Assembly: GCA_944470555.2 (NCBI GenBank)
Contig: OX104132.1
Coordinates: 9,991,755 to 10,055,754 of the forward strand
Reading direction: 5' to 3'
Origin: Heterobilharzia americana
Lineage: Eukaryota > Platyhelminthes > Trematoda > Strigeidida > Schistosomatidae
DNA: 64,000 nt
Both the position numbers and the translations under genes were made by a program. The notes beneath the pieces were generated by a model. That model had not been told where the DNA came from and made no database searches. It saw only the letters and a list, made by a program, of their open reading frames with translations. The first letter of the stretch is position 1. Every line of letters begins with the position of its first letter. This document shows positions 45,640 through 57,439 of this stretch, piece after piece.

Positions 45640-46146
45640 ACTGAAGATATGCGTAGACTTTGAGGGAGTAGAGATGGTTGGCTCCAACATGTGTTACGTA
45701 TGCCTAGTCACCGATTGCCTCGTCACACAATGTTGGCCGAAGTAGGCCCAGGCTGGAAAAAGGCCCGAGGTGGCCAGACTAAAACATGGAACCAATGTAT
45801 GAAGTGCTTGACTGTTGGTTTGAGCCATGTAGGGCGATGTAGACTAGCCGGTCGGGATTCAGGGGATAAGAGTAACCAGTGGTTAGAGACTGACTCTAGG
45901 TGATATGGCTGAGAACCGATATCAGTGGCTCAGATGTATCTCCACACACATTATCCTCATCTTAACGACGCTATACTGAGTCTCACCATTTTCTCATTCT
46001 TCCTTTCTCTCTTTTAGTACTCTTTATTTCTTTTGACTGACGTTTCTTATCTTCATCTTCACTACCATTCTACTTGTTTTACTGATATGAGGTGTGGCAA
46101 CTCGGAGGGTTACGCAGTAATGCCTGGTCCTATGTTGATATTGATT
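45640..46146 (+). mobile_element. SR2-like non-LTR 3' end
   Basis: Encodes the end of the frame ('VLRMPSHRLPRHTMLAEVGP', 'WKKARGGQTKTWNQCMKCL') and the 3' untranslated part to 'GGTCCTATGTTGATATTGAT'. Its 3' end faces that of the - copy at 46306, about 160 bases away. Confidence 0.8.
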
Positions 46147-46305
46147 TCTCCTGTCAAAATTTCTAAATACAATTTCAATACACAAATCATCTATCTGCTT
46201 TATTTCTCAACTCTTATGCTAACTTCAAATTGCCACAGTAATATGCATCACATATAAACACCTTTCAGTCAAACTATTTATGAAGAACTGATTGATTTTC
46301 ATCCA

Positions 46306-47690
46306 TCCAAATCAACATAGGATCAGGCATTACTGCGTAATCCTCCGAGTTGCCACACCTCATATCAGTAAAACAAGTAAAAGGCAGTGAAGATGAAGAT
46401 AAGAAACGTCAGTCAAGAGAAGTAAAGAGTTCTAAAAGAGAGAAAGGAAGAATGAGAAAATGGTGGGATTCAGTATAGCGTCGTCAAAATGATGATAATG
46501 TGTGTATACATCTGAGCCACTGACATCGGTTCTCAGCCATATCACCTAGAGTCAGTCTCTAACCACTGGTTACTCTTATCCCGCCGACCCTAACCACTCA
46601 GTCTGCATCGCCCCATATGGCTCAAACCAACAGTCAAACACCTCATACATTGGTGACATGCTTTGGTCTGGCCACCTCAGGTCTCTTTTCAGCCTGGGCC
46701 TACTTCACCCAACATTGTGTGACGAGGCAATCGGCGACTAGGCATATGTAACACATGTCGGAGCCAACCATCTCAGTCGATGAAGGTTTATAACCTCGTC
46801 AACTAACTTACCTGTACTCCCTAAAACTCTACGCATATCTTCAGTGTTACTCACGTGGTGACACCACGGAATATGGCCTATACTACGAAGGCGACGATGA
46901 TCAAACACCTGAAGCCTTCTCATGTCTTCCACCTTGAATGGCCATGTTTCATAGCCATACAGTAGAACAGAGCGGACTGCTGTGCAGTACACGCCACCCT
47001 TAATAGGCAACCAGATATCACGCTGGTGCAAGTTGGCAAAAGCCAGTAGAACCCTTTTGTATCCGTGCAGAGATTTCATCGACCACTGAGCCACCAGAGC
47101 TGATCCTACTTCCCAGATAAGTGAAGTGGTCGACACACAACCACTACACTCTCTACTCTTAGCCGTGGCGCCGTTGAAGCAACAGTTTCCAATTGAGTGG
47201 TGAGAAACGCATGCCAGACATTCTTTAATTGCTACTCAGTGTTCAGAAGACTCTTCACCTAGCAGGACTATGTCATCTGCATATTCTAGGTCTAACGACA
47301 ATTCCCCTGTGATTAGGTCAACTTCTGTGCAGTCAGGTGACGAGAGAGAGACCTCCATGAGAATAGCCATGATAAAATTGAATAAGAATGGAGACAGTGG
47401 ACACCCTGGACGGACATCACTCGATGAGCATAGCACCCTGAACATCTCACCATAGGCTCTAACACACCCACAAGTGTTCGAGTAGAGAGCCTTCAGCAAG
47501 CTGATGTACTTACTTGGTACTCCTTCCAGTGAGAGAAATTGATCAACGGAGTCGAATGTCGCCTTCAGGTCAAGAAATACAGCTAGCGTCGGTAAGCGTG
47601 TCTGTGTTTCAAAACCTGACGCACCTGCGTCTAAGTCCTGCCTGGTTTTCTCGGGCTAGCTGTCCCCGAGCTCCACTCAGGCGTCAAAAA
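46306..47690 (-). mobile_element. SR2-like non-LTR retrotransposon, 5'-truncated
   Basis: From the 5' side: 'LEGVPSKYISLLKALYSN', 'SSSDVRPGCPLSPFLFNFIM', motif C 'LDLEYADDIVLLGE' (near 47260-47300), then 'GGVYCTAVRSVLLYGYETWP', 'HHVSNTEDMRRVLGSTGKL', 'VDEVINLHRLRWL' and the 3' untranslated end. Truncated at about 47690 next to an A-rich string. Frame breaks near 47100-47230. Confidence 0.82.
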
Positions 47691-49870
47691 AAATGACAAC
47701 AGCTCATGTTACAGATATGAAGTTGGGTGCAACGAAAGACATTTAAAGTTAACTTGCAAGTCGTAGGAATTAAGAGCCATGGTGAATTCACCAACACTTC
47801 TAGTTAGCACACATTTTCGACAAATTTATAATCACTGTTTCACAAGCGATCTAGTGTAAGGTCACGACATTGTATCTTCAGGAGATCTTGTAATGCTTGG
47901 GTAGGCTGTAGGCATTTGTAGCAAATCAGGTGCTAAACACGTTATCTGTACACCAGTAATAATTCTTGTCCTTATCTAAAGTTTTCTACACCCTGCATCT
48001 CAGTAATTTTATGAAGTTGTAGCAACTACTAAGATATTTTTGAGTAGCTCGAAATGTCTAATAACATTTTATACTGGATGTCTAGGCGACTGCCATTAAT
48101 ATTCTGAGCAAACCAACGAATAATCATCTTCATTCGAAATTACAAATCTTCCCTACCATCGCAAAGTTAAGTTTCCCAAGTCCTATGCAATAATTAAAGA
48201 CAGAAGTGTACAACTAAGCATGCATACTTTTAGGTTGAGTCAGAGCGTTATTGGCAAATTGTATGACCAAAATATGCATCCATCCGAATAAAATTCTTAA
48301 CGTCTTAGCTATTGTCCAACCCAAAATACGGTTATTATTACAAAATAAGCTGACGTCTCCCATATACAGTTGGATATGTAGTGAACTTTCATCATTAAGT
48401 AAGCATTGTAGTGATTGTTTAACAAATCAGTGGTGAGAATTCGCCAAAAACCTCGAGAACAAAAATGTTTCCAGCCTGCATCATACGACTACGACACTTC
48501 AATAACCAAACGAATTATGCCACGAAAAGTACAGTTTTACCTTCACGACGACTTCTGTAACAACTCCATAAACACCCATAAGTTTCCAATGTGTCACTCG
48601 AAATTGAATTAAAGATGCTTAACAATATACGACTCTTGTGAAGGAGTCCTTTGGAAAGGTTAACATTTACTTCCTTTTTTAAAAATTCTTCAAGGATTGT
48701 TAGATACACATAGTATAAGCAATATGTGACGGAATAATCACACTTCTCACAAGAATAACTAAGAAAAGCCTTATAATGAGCGAATAAAAGTATCAGTTTT
48801 CACTACATTATGTTTGGATTCAAACTGCTTGTGAATAAAAATAATACTATTAGAGGATAGGTTGTCGCGTGCGATCTGGACAAATACAGAGACTAACCAC
48901 TAGTCACTGGTCAGATACCCGCGTATGAGATTGAGAAATAATACGATTTGGTCGCCAAGTAGAAAATCGTACATTTGTTGTTGTAATATGACGAACGGTC
49001 TGGAGGTTTCACCATGTTCCTTTAGACAAACAAGTCTCTGAAAACCATAAAGGTCAGGATCCATGTCAAATATTGTTGAACCATAGGCTATTGATTTTGT
49101 AGGGGTGCGTGTTACCATTCCGTAACGTTTGATCAACCCTACTTAACTTGATGTGCTCTAGTACCTACTTAACCAGTACTTTACCTAACGTGTAAGTACT
49201 GATAACAAAACACCCTAAGCATCCGGAGGTAAGCTAGAGATTTATTTAGTTAATATAATTTAAACTATTTATTTTAGCCCTAGTTATATTTTGGTGCCAG
49301 GAAGGTGCACTACAATTTCATGTCTCACCTGAAGATCAGTTGATCGACTAAATTCCGTTCAAAATCTGTTTACGGGATTTCCCCTTCGAATACTGAACTC
49401 TATTTCTAATTGTTCTACTGTTTTCTACCGCCTATCGAACCACCATACTAGTTGTTTTCCACTGACAAAAGTTCTTGCAATAGTTAGTTAAATATTGTTT
49501 CGAACCGGTTAGCCAATATAGCTCAAAATAATGTCAAGTTGTAGATCAAATGAAAATATGCATAAATAGGCAGAAAAGAGTCTGTTACAAAATCCATAGG
49601 CTATTAAACAGGTTACACTGTATTCTTGCCACTTCCACAACAATTTTGTTGTAGTTAAGCAACATATTAAAAAAAAACTCTCTATAATGCAGCAGTTGTA
49701 CAAGTTTTGACGATTATGAAAATTCCCGTATAGTAAAGGATACGACGTGAATTTTTGACTGTCTTAAGTGTTATTGCTTGTATCATACCGTCGCTGATTG
49801 GACCGAATTGATAGGTCTCTATTAACATATGGGCTCCTGTGCGGATGCCTCGACGTACCTGTGTTCTAAT
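47691..49870. other. Unrecognised; possible old LTR-element debris
   Basis: No protein domain recognised; the frames at 48415-48612 (+) and 48900-49136 (-) are unknown. 'TTTTGGTGCCAGGAAGG' near 49287 has the look of a retroelement primer site after an LTR end, but no partner LTR was found. Confidence 0.35.
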
Positions 49871-50262
49871 TAATTATGGCGAGTACCAAATAGGACGAAA
49901 TGCGCATCCTGCATTTAACTGATAGCCACTATCCATCTTTACTACAACTAGAACACAGGTATATCGAGGCATCTGCACAGGAGCCCATATACCAATAGAG
50001 ACCGATCTTAGTTCGGTACAATCAACGATGGTGTAATAAAAGCCGTAGCACTAAAAACTATACCCATTGAACAAGAAGTGGCTATCGTGGCTCGCTGGTG
50101 TAGTGGATAACGCGTTGGCGTTTCAAGCGACCGCTCCAGAGTCGGAATCCCGGTGGGAACAAGATCACTCACTGAAAGGCAGGTAAATTCAGCAGACGAG
50201 TCCCAAACAGGATGGAATGCACATCCTGGATTCCAATACAAGCCAATATCCATAATTACTGA
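49871..50262 (+). mobile_element. Hammerhead SINE family B, one unit bounded by two ribozymes
   Basis: A partial ribozyme (49878-49915, core box lost) starts the locus. It is followed by tail, linker 'AACTATACCCATTGAACAAG', tRNA-like head 'TCGCTGGTGTAGTGGATAAC' with 'AGTCGGAATCCC', then a second ribozyme. The distance between predicted cut sites (49908 and 50225) is 317 bases, a self-cleavage monomer. Confidence 0.8.
50178..50235 (+). ncRNA. Hammerhead ribozyme motif (family B, core mutated)
   Basis: The core box reads CAGACGAG (U4 to A) and the second box GGAATG. Stem II and the ATC triplet are kept. Inactive. Confidence 0.65.
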
Positions 50263-50593
50263 AAAATGTCTCGCTTAAAATTAGTTGACTCTAGAAAATG
50301 AGTCCTCTCACATTTTCGAGAGAAGTTTAAAATCATCAGAGGAATACACCCGTCAACATTGAAAGATCAACGAAAAGATTTTTGACCAGAGTCGAATCAA
50401 AATGCAAAATGAATCCAAATAGTAGAAAATTAATGAAGGCAATAGTAGCACTTTTTAACTGAATGCCAGGAGTAGGTTTCGATAACACAGAAGTCCAATG
50501 AATCTAAGAATAAAGCGTGGAAGAATGGATTAATCAACTAAATTTGATTTAACATAGTCTCGCATCAACCAAAATATTTCAGAACATTCTACC
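50263..50593. other. No recognisable gene
   Basis: AT-rich spacer between a SINE and an RTE copy. Nothing recognised. Confidence 0.45.
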
Positions 50594-52240
50594 TGTTTGT
50601 CCTTTGGGTTCTTAGTAGAACATAAGGCTTCAGTAGCATGTCGCCATTTCACTCTCTTCTCCTCACTCTCCTTAACCTAGCTCCAAGACTGCCCAGAACC
50701 TTTCATTTCTCCCTCACACCATCTCCTCCATCTCACCCTCACCAAGGACGCCCAACTCGTCCTTACCCACTTGGCTTACACTCGAGGCACTCACCTGGCT
50801 CGTGATGTCCCCAATCGGTCTTCTCACTGTATGACCACTCTAATCCATCTCCACCTTCTTCTCCTGCATATCTGTTGGGTGATGGGTTCTTGCTTGATTC
50901 GTTGCCAGTCAGCCAGAGTTAGGGTTAGGGTTCCTTATTCTCTCTAACTCTCTAACCATCTGATTTTCAGTATCGAGTGAGTGTAGGCGGCAGCTGTTCA
51001 TGAATGTCGTCTGTAGTTTGTTAGAAACGCTTTTCGTAACGCGCCAAGTTTCTGAACCATATACAAGCAGTGATTTGACTGATTTAGTGTTGGAAATTCG
51101 GAGATTGTTCACGCTTTATGCTGAGTGGAGTTGAGTACAGTAGATCTCCACACTGATTTCGCGTTAATCAAGGAAGGCCTGTCTTGCTGTCTTTCTGATC
51201 CTGGTTAGTAGTCTGGCTGGCTGGTTGGCTTTGACATCCTCATCTGTTCAGGTGCCACCTGTTGTTGAAATGATGCTGCCTAGGTAGGTAGGTAGATAGG
51301 TAGATAGGTAGGTAGGTAGGTAGGTAGGTAGGTAGGTAGGTAGGTAGGTAGGTAGGTAGGTAGATGGGGTGAAATGGACAACTTCCTGTAGATTTCTCCC
51401 GTTCATGGTGATTGGTGCTTGTTGTTGTTGTTAGTTGGGTATCTTCATCATCTCTACCTCTGTCTTCTCTACATTCACCTGAAGGAAGTCCCGTCTTCGC
51501 CACCCCTTCGCTGCCTGTTCTGTCAACTCGTTGCTTTTCGCCTGTACATCTTCGAGTTTGTGCTACAAGACACTAGACATAAATCATCATCGTTGGCGAA
51601 ATCCAAATCTCTCAGGCTTTTTTTCATTGATCCAGCCAGTGTATGCCCGTGTTCTTGCTCCTCACAGTTTGTTGCATGATACAGTCCAGTCCAGTTCAGT
51701 CCAATCGACCACAATGAGGGAGATGATTGGTGATAGTAGGCGGCAACCTTGTCTTACCTGTCAACCTGTTTCCACTTGGAAGCCATTTCTGAGATTTCCA
51801 TTGTGAATCACTTGTCACGTAACATCATCATATGTGATATATAGCTTCTGTAGAATGAGGTTGATAAAGGTTTGTGGTAATAAGACCTTAGTGTTGAAGC
51901 AGCTGCCTGCCAAATTACTTTTCGGTCGACACTATCGAAGGCCTTTTCAAAGTCGAAGAAGTTGCGATAAAGAGTTGACTGCCATTTTGTGTTCTGTTCT
52001 ATAATGATTCGTAGCGCTGCAATGTGATCTCCACATGATTTTTACTTCCTGAATACGGCGCATTATTTAGTCTTTCTAGGATGATGCGGCTTAATATTTT
52101 GCTTGGGGTGGTCAGGAGCATGATTCCGTGCCAGTTCTTTCAAAGACTTAGGTCTCCCTTCTTCAGGAGTTTGAAAATCGGTAGGTACCTCTCTTTCCTT
52201 GCAAACTTTCTGCAATAGTGGTGTCAGCATAAAGAATGTA
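50594..52240 (-). mobile_element. RTE-like copy, microsatellite-bearing subfamily
   Basis: The - strand counterpart of the 53822-55170 copy, extending further 5' (to the linker/reverse transcriptase border near 52240). It holds 'FDFEKAFDSVDRKVIWQ'-type motif A, the CCTA array (51281-51366), and a two-unit TTAGGG-like string at 50918-50930. Frameshifted throughout. Confidence 0.83.
51281..51366. repeat. TAGG/CCTA microsatellite
   Basis: About 21 units, at the same codon position as the arrays at 41724 and 54448. Confidence 0.95.
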
Positions 52241-53159
52241 AAAACAATGGCTAGATATTCCACACTCAGAATATAAAGAAAGGCGTGGATGTAGTCAAAA
52301 CATAAAATTACACTTTCCAAGTGAAGATCCGTATACTGTTAGAAGTTCAAAAGCTTAGCTACAAAGCCAACTACTGAAAATAACATATTTTCGAAAAATT
52401 GAAGGAAAGAACTAAAGGTGTTGCTGAAGAAAGCTCAGATGAGGATAGTTCATGGGGAAAATGTCTTGAAAACATCGTGATTACTGATAATGAAAGGAAT
52501 TATGTAATACTATTTACTATATGAAAGTTTGGTTTATTCACTTTTAGAATGAACACAATAATGTTAGCTGCTGCCTTTTTACTGGTTCTGTATTTTATGT
52601 AACACGATTTTGCATGACATGACATTTTGTAAGAATCTATCCACTACGATATGTGATGATTACCTGTAATTATATTTGATATTATCAAGACAGTATCTAA
52701 CCAAAGATGAATGAAATGAGACAAATTGACGATGGAGATAAAAATTCATACTCATCATCTGACCGAAGGGAACATTATAAAAGACAATTTCAGTAGTCAG
52801 TTATTCTTCACAATCATGTCAAAAAACGTAGCCTATTCTCTCAATCATTTTAACAAATAACCCGATACATTTTAAAATCCCATAAAATATGATCTGTTCC
52901 ATAAAATAAGCAATGCTACACTGAAACAATCGGTAACAATACATTACACTGTACAAATAAAACAGAAGTGTTCACAACACAAACTATCAAAATTCATTAT
53001 CTCTCCATAAAATTCAACATTAACATGAATTAGTCTAATTCTCAAATTGATGATGAAATACTGTAATATAAAGATATCGAAAAACAAACAAAAGTAAAAT
53101 AGCATAATAATAATAATAATAATATCATAATAATCATAATAATGTGATGAGAAGAGTAT
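52241..53159. other. 3' flank of DDRGK1
   Basis: AT-rich sequence with an AAT run at 53107-53125 close to the DDRGK1 stop. An AATAAA on the - strand overlaps the stop codon itself (GAGAATAAATAC). The true 3' end was not found. Confidence 0.4.
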
Positions 53160-53366
53160 TTATTCTCTTGAATTAGATGAAATTGTATGAATTAATTTAT
53201 GTCCATTTTCAACTAATTCTGTAAGTGTAACACGACCACGTTTTTCAATGAATTGAGCAACAGCTTCATATTCATCATTTGTAATATGAATAAATTTACC
53301 TCTATCATCAAGTACTCCAGTTAATCGACCAGATGATATCAATGATTTAACCTTTTCTACACAGTT
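53160..53366 (-). CDS. DDRGK1: DDRGK domain-containing protein 1 (UFBP1), terminal exon
   Basis: The acceptor 'TTTATTTCAAG' on the - strand precedes 53366. 68 codons follow in phase 0 to a TAA at 53160. It encodes the family signature 'GRLTGVLDDRGKFIHITNDE' and 'VAQFIEKRGRVTLTELVENG', the C-terminal winged-helix (PCI-like) domain. In animals DDRGK1 is an ER-membrane protein that works with UFL1 and CDK5RAP3 as the ligase adding UFM1 to targets, including ER-bound ribosomes. The DDRGK motif itself is unmistakable. RTE copies in opposite orientation lie on both sides of this exon. Confidence 0.95.
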   Translation of the reverse strand, partial: NCVEKVKSLISSGRLTGVLDDRGKFIHITNDEYEAVAQFIEKRGRVTLTELVENGHKLIHTISSNSRE

Positions 53367-54447
53367 CTTGAAATAAATTTAAACAAGTAAAATAAAATAA
53401 AAGGTAGTGAAAAAATTTCAACATATTAATTAATCTATAAGTAGTTGCATATATATTAATTTCTGAATAGAGTTATTAAAACATAACATCAATCGTTACC
53501 TTCAAATCTATAAACTTTGTTCATAAATCGAAACTGATAATTTCATATCAGACTGAACAGCAACCTTAATTCGATGAATAATAATGAATTGACTGCTTAC
53601 CGACCTGTCAATTACCTTTAAAGCTGACTGTTTGCTATCTAGAAAACCAAGGTTATATATAGTTGTGTTATCTCAGTGACACTTTTTGTTGATAAGTGGA
53701 CTGTTTACAGCATGGAATAAATCAGATTCAACTTTTAAACATAGACTTCTAATTCAAAGTAGAAAAAAGTAAAAGCGTCCACAGATGATGAATGAAAGTA
53801 CACATAACAAACTAACGGATATAGCAGTCAACTCTTTATTGCACCATCCTCGACTTTGAAAAGGTCTTCGATAGTGTCGACCGAAAAGTAATTTGGCAGG
53901 CAGCTGCTTCAACACTAACGCTTACTACCACAAACCTTTATCAACCTCACTCTACAGAAGCTATATATCACATATGATGATGCTACATGACAAGTGATTC
54001 ACAACAGAAATGGCTTCGAAGTGGAAACAGGTTGACAGGTAAGACAAGGTTGCCGCCTACTATCACCAATCACCTCCCTCATTGTGGTCGACTGGACTGA
54101 ACTGGACTAGACTGGACTGTATCATGCAACAAACTGTGAGGAGTAAGAACAGGGGCATACACTGGCTGGATCAATGAAAAAAAGCCTGAGAGATTTGGAT
54201 TTCGCCAACGATGATGATTTATGTCTAATGTCTTGTAGCACAAACTCGAAGATGTACAGGCGAAAAGCAACGAGTTGACAGAACAGGCAGCGAAGGGGTG
54301 GCGAAGACGGGACTTCCTTCAGGTGAACGTAGAGAAGACAGAGGTAGAGGTGATGAAGATACCCAACTAACAACAACCACGACAACAACAACTAGCACCA
54401 ATCACCATGAACGGGAGAAATCTACAGGGAGTTGTCCATTGCACCCC

Positions 54448-54480
54448 ATCTACCTACCTACCCACCTATCTACCTACCTA
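54448..54480. repeat. Short CCTA microsatellite
   Basis: About eight units with one CCCA variant, the shortest of three arrays at the same site in the subfamily. Confidence 0.9.
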
Positions 54481-54830
54481 GGCAGCATCATTTCAACAAC
54501 AGGTGGCACATGCACAGATGAGGATTTAAAAGCCAACCAGCCAGCCACACAACCAACCAGGATCGGAAAGACAGCAAGACAGGCCTTCCTTGATTAACGC
54601 GAAATCAGTGTGGAGATCTACTGTACTCAACTCCACTCAGCATAAAGCGTGAACAATCTCCGAATTTCCAACACTAAATCAGTCAAATCACTGCTTGTAT
54701 ATGGTTCAGAAACTTGGCGCGTTACGAAAAGCGTTTCTAACAAACTACAGACGACATTCATGAACAGCTGCCGCCTACACTCACTCGATACTGAAAATCA
54801 GATGGTTAGAGAGTTAGAGAGAATAAGGAA

Positions 54831-54843
54831 CCCTAACCCTAAC
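54831..54843 (+). repeat. Telomere-like CCCTAA pair inside RTE copy
   Basis: 'CCCTAACCCTAAC', two units of the animal telomere motif, also in the - copy at 50918-50930. It replaces the ancestral Lys-Asn-Lys-rich segment. It lies inside a transposon copy, so it is not a telomere. Confidence 0.8.
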
Positions 54844-55274
54844 TCTGGCTGACTGGCAACGAATCAAGCAAGAACCCATCACCCAACAGATATGCAGGAG
54901 AAGAAAGTGGAGATGGATTAGAGTGGTCATACACTGAGAAGACCGATTGGGGACATCACGAGTCAGGTGAGTGCCTCGAGTGTAAGCCAAGTGGGTAAGG
55001 ACGAGTTGGGCGTCCTTGGTGAGGGTGAGATGGAGGAGATGGTGTGAGGGAGAAATGAAAGGTTCTGGGCAGTCTTGGAGCTAGGTTAAGGAGAGTGAGG
55101 AGAAGAGAGTGAAATGGCGACATGCTACTGAAGCCTTATGTTCTACTAAGAACCCAAACGACAAATAATACTAACAAGAAACTACGGGTGGGGTGAGTTT
55201 AAACAATTGGGGTAGTTAAGAGTAATATAAATCAAAATTCAGTTTGGGGGTTTGTAGGGATTTATTTAATTTAA

Positions 55275-55500
55275 AGTGGTCTTCATCACGAACCAACCAA
55301 AGTAGAGAAACGTAGGCCGTATGATTCCGACTGTAGACCAATGGGAGCTAACCTGCTCGCTGCAAAACCTGGAGGTCCTGAGTTCGACCCCTGGTAGAGT
55401 TATGAGTGCGAAAACTGAGCCCTATGCTAGGTCGAAACAGCTGTTCAGCGCTGTCGACGGACCTCCAAATGACATTAGTCACTGGTGAACATCACCTTAA
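55275..55500 (+). mobile_element. tRNA-derived SINE family A, decayed
   Basis: B-box-like 'GAGTTCGACCCC', then ribozyme remnants ('CTGAGCCC', 'TCGAAACAGCTGTTC') and a tail with 'GACATTAGTCACTGGTGAAC'. Inactive. Confidence 0.6.
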
Positions 55501-56999
55501 TATCAATAGTGAGTGAAAAGTGGATTGGTAATCAGACGGAAATGAAAGTGAGAAATAATTGCAGCAGGAATAAAAAATTACGCAATTCACTCAAGCATAC
55601 AAACAGAAAATGAAATAAACGAGCAAAAAAACCAGATTATTACATACAAATGGAGTTCGAGATGATTACATCGGATTAGTGATTACAGGGCAAAAGGAAG
55701 AGCGAGTATTGGAACAAACTTTTACAATACGCATAACTATAGTTTCACGATAGTAGTGGTAACGGCTTTAGCTGTCTGGAGGAGACGAAGGCGCAACCTC
55801 ACATGATAGTTGATCTTGGATTCGATGAACAACTGAGAAAGATATCCTACTATCCATTGAATGAATAGTCTCAATCAGGTATGCTTGTGTGAAAGTAGTG
55901 AGGGCTTTTACTTCACACCTACACAACTATGGTGTTCTTCTACGCGTTTAGAAAGAACTTTTATAGTACGCCCGTCTGAGATAACTTGCTTTATAGGGCC
56001 AGTCACACGTATTTGTGCCCACTGATTTGGACAAATGAGGCACTCCTCCTTTTCCACTCTAGCTTGGAATGGTTCTACTTGTGAGGCAGATTTTAGAGGT
56101 GGCAACATAGATATTTCTTAACCTTATTTGCACGTAATTTGCCACCAATACTGGGACAGTATCGTTGTACTACAAAACCATAAATAATGGTTTTTTTGTA
56201 ACTGTTTGCACTTCTGACAGACGATAAAATTTAAAATCACCTTCCGAAATTAACCACATTTTTCTATTGTAATCTCACTAGTTTAGTAGAACCGCTCCAT
56301 TCTTTTAGTCGACACGCACAATAGTCAAATCTTTACTAACGATTGGTTTTAGACTGTTTCCCGATGCCTCTAAATTATTACACATATATCATTGAATCTA
56401 GTTTCTTGATATCGCTAACGATTATCTGCAAGGATCGATCTTTCATTGTCTAATTTGAAACTCCAAAATGAAAAGTAATCGTATCGTCGGAGATACCAGA
56501 TTCTTAAAATGTACCTATGCCAAATATCGCAAAATTTGTTTTGATTTAAGCTTGGCTCAAATCTAAACTAGAAAGACTAGGAATATATCTTTCAGGTTGA
56601 TTCGGAAATTTGTTTTGTAGTGAATGCTTGTCAAACGTTTTGTTCAATAATATTTTCCATTTATCCGTCTGTTTCATCCATGATTTCCTCCACATAATCC
56701 GTGCGACTTTCCTTAATTGTAGCTGAAGTAAATTTACTCTATAGTTAAAAATAGTTGAATATATATATGTGACACAATAACTAAGGGAAAGGTGACTATA
56801 GGCTTACCATTTAAAACACATGAGGAACATAATCTTCAGATACACCATGAATATAAAGTTTATCTTTAGGGGATGACTTTGAAGGTGAATACATGCAGTT
56901 GCAATGGGTTTCTCTGGGAACATTACTCGTAGACGTCTTTGCAGTCAAACAAGAAAATGATACTTTCTAATTAAGTATAAAAACTACCGATACATTCTT
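55501..56999. other. Unrecognised DDRGK1 intron sequence
   Basis: A 66-residue - frame (55908-56108, with two Cys and a Lys-rich end) is less AT-rich than its surroundings and may be an old pol piece, but no motif identifies it. The rest is AT-rich. Confidence 0.35.
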
Positions 57000-57230
57000 T
57001 CTACACAACAAAGATAATAATGATACAAGACTTGTCCACAGGATGACTACGTTCAAACATGAACCTCAAAGTAATAATCAGATTTCTTTCCTGGATGTTT
57101 TGCTAACTAGATAAGATGGAAAGTTTGGTAGGTCAGTATAAAAAAAAACACAAGTAGATAGAGAAGTATAGGTAGTTCGTAGCTTAATCCCAGTGTAGTA
57201 GAAGGAAAGTTGGTCGGATACCTAACCAGC
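57000..57230 (+). mobile_element. PLE reverse-transcriptase fragment
   Basis: The + strand gives 'SNNQISFLDVLLTR', a stop, 'DGKFGRSV', parallel to 'NSNQLPFLDILLGRREDGSI' of PLE1. A short decayed relic. Confidence 0.6.
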
Positions 57231-57439
57231 AAAGTTATGAAAATATGTTCTCATGTTAGATAATGAAGTTTGATTATTTATTATTAGAACACAAAAGTGG
57301 TACAACAGGAGCACCAAGAAATGCGCCACACAAAATAACATCACTATTTTGAAGATATAAAGTGAGGGGAAGTGGATAAAAATAAAACACAATAAGAATA
57401 GAATGATTAGAAGAGCACTCCCGTAAGCTACATTCAAAA

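Larger units (their letters stand above)
53822..55170 (+). mobile_element. RTE-like copy in DDRGK1 intron
   Basis: It starts at 'CAGTCAACTCTTTATTGCAC' (motif A region, 'TLKRSSIVSTE' frame broken), then has the damaged FADD box, a short CCTA array, an Ala-Asn-Gln-Pro insert, 'NNLRISNTKSVKSLLVYGSE', and a 3' end 'ACTAAGAACCCAAACGACAA'. It shares with 50594-52240 an identical 67-residue stretch and the CCCTAA pair, but is shorter at the 5' end, so the two look like separate insertions of one subfamily. Confidence 0.83.

Noticed and set aside
54831..54843. Chromosome end or interstitial telomere
   Set aside because: Only two units, inside a transposon frame, and repeated in a second copy of the same element.
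50594..55170. A single inverted segmental duplication explaining both RTE copies
   Set aside because: The copies end at the same 3' position but have different 5' ends, and the unique flanks do not match. Two insertions of one subfamily fit better.
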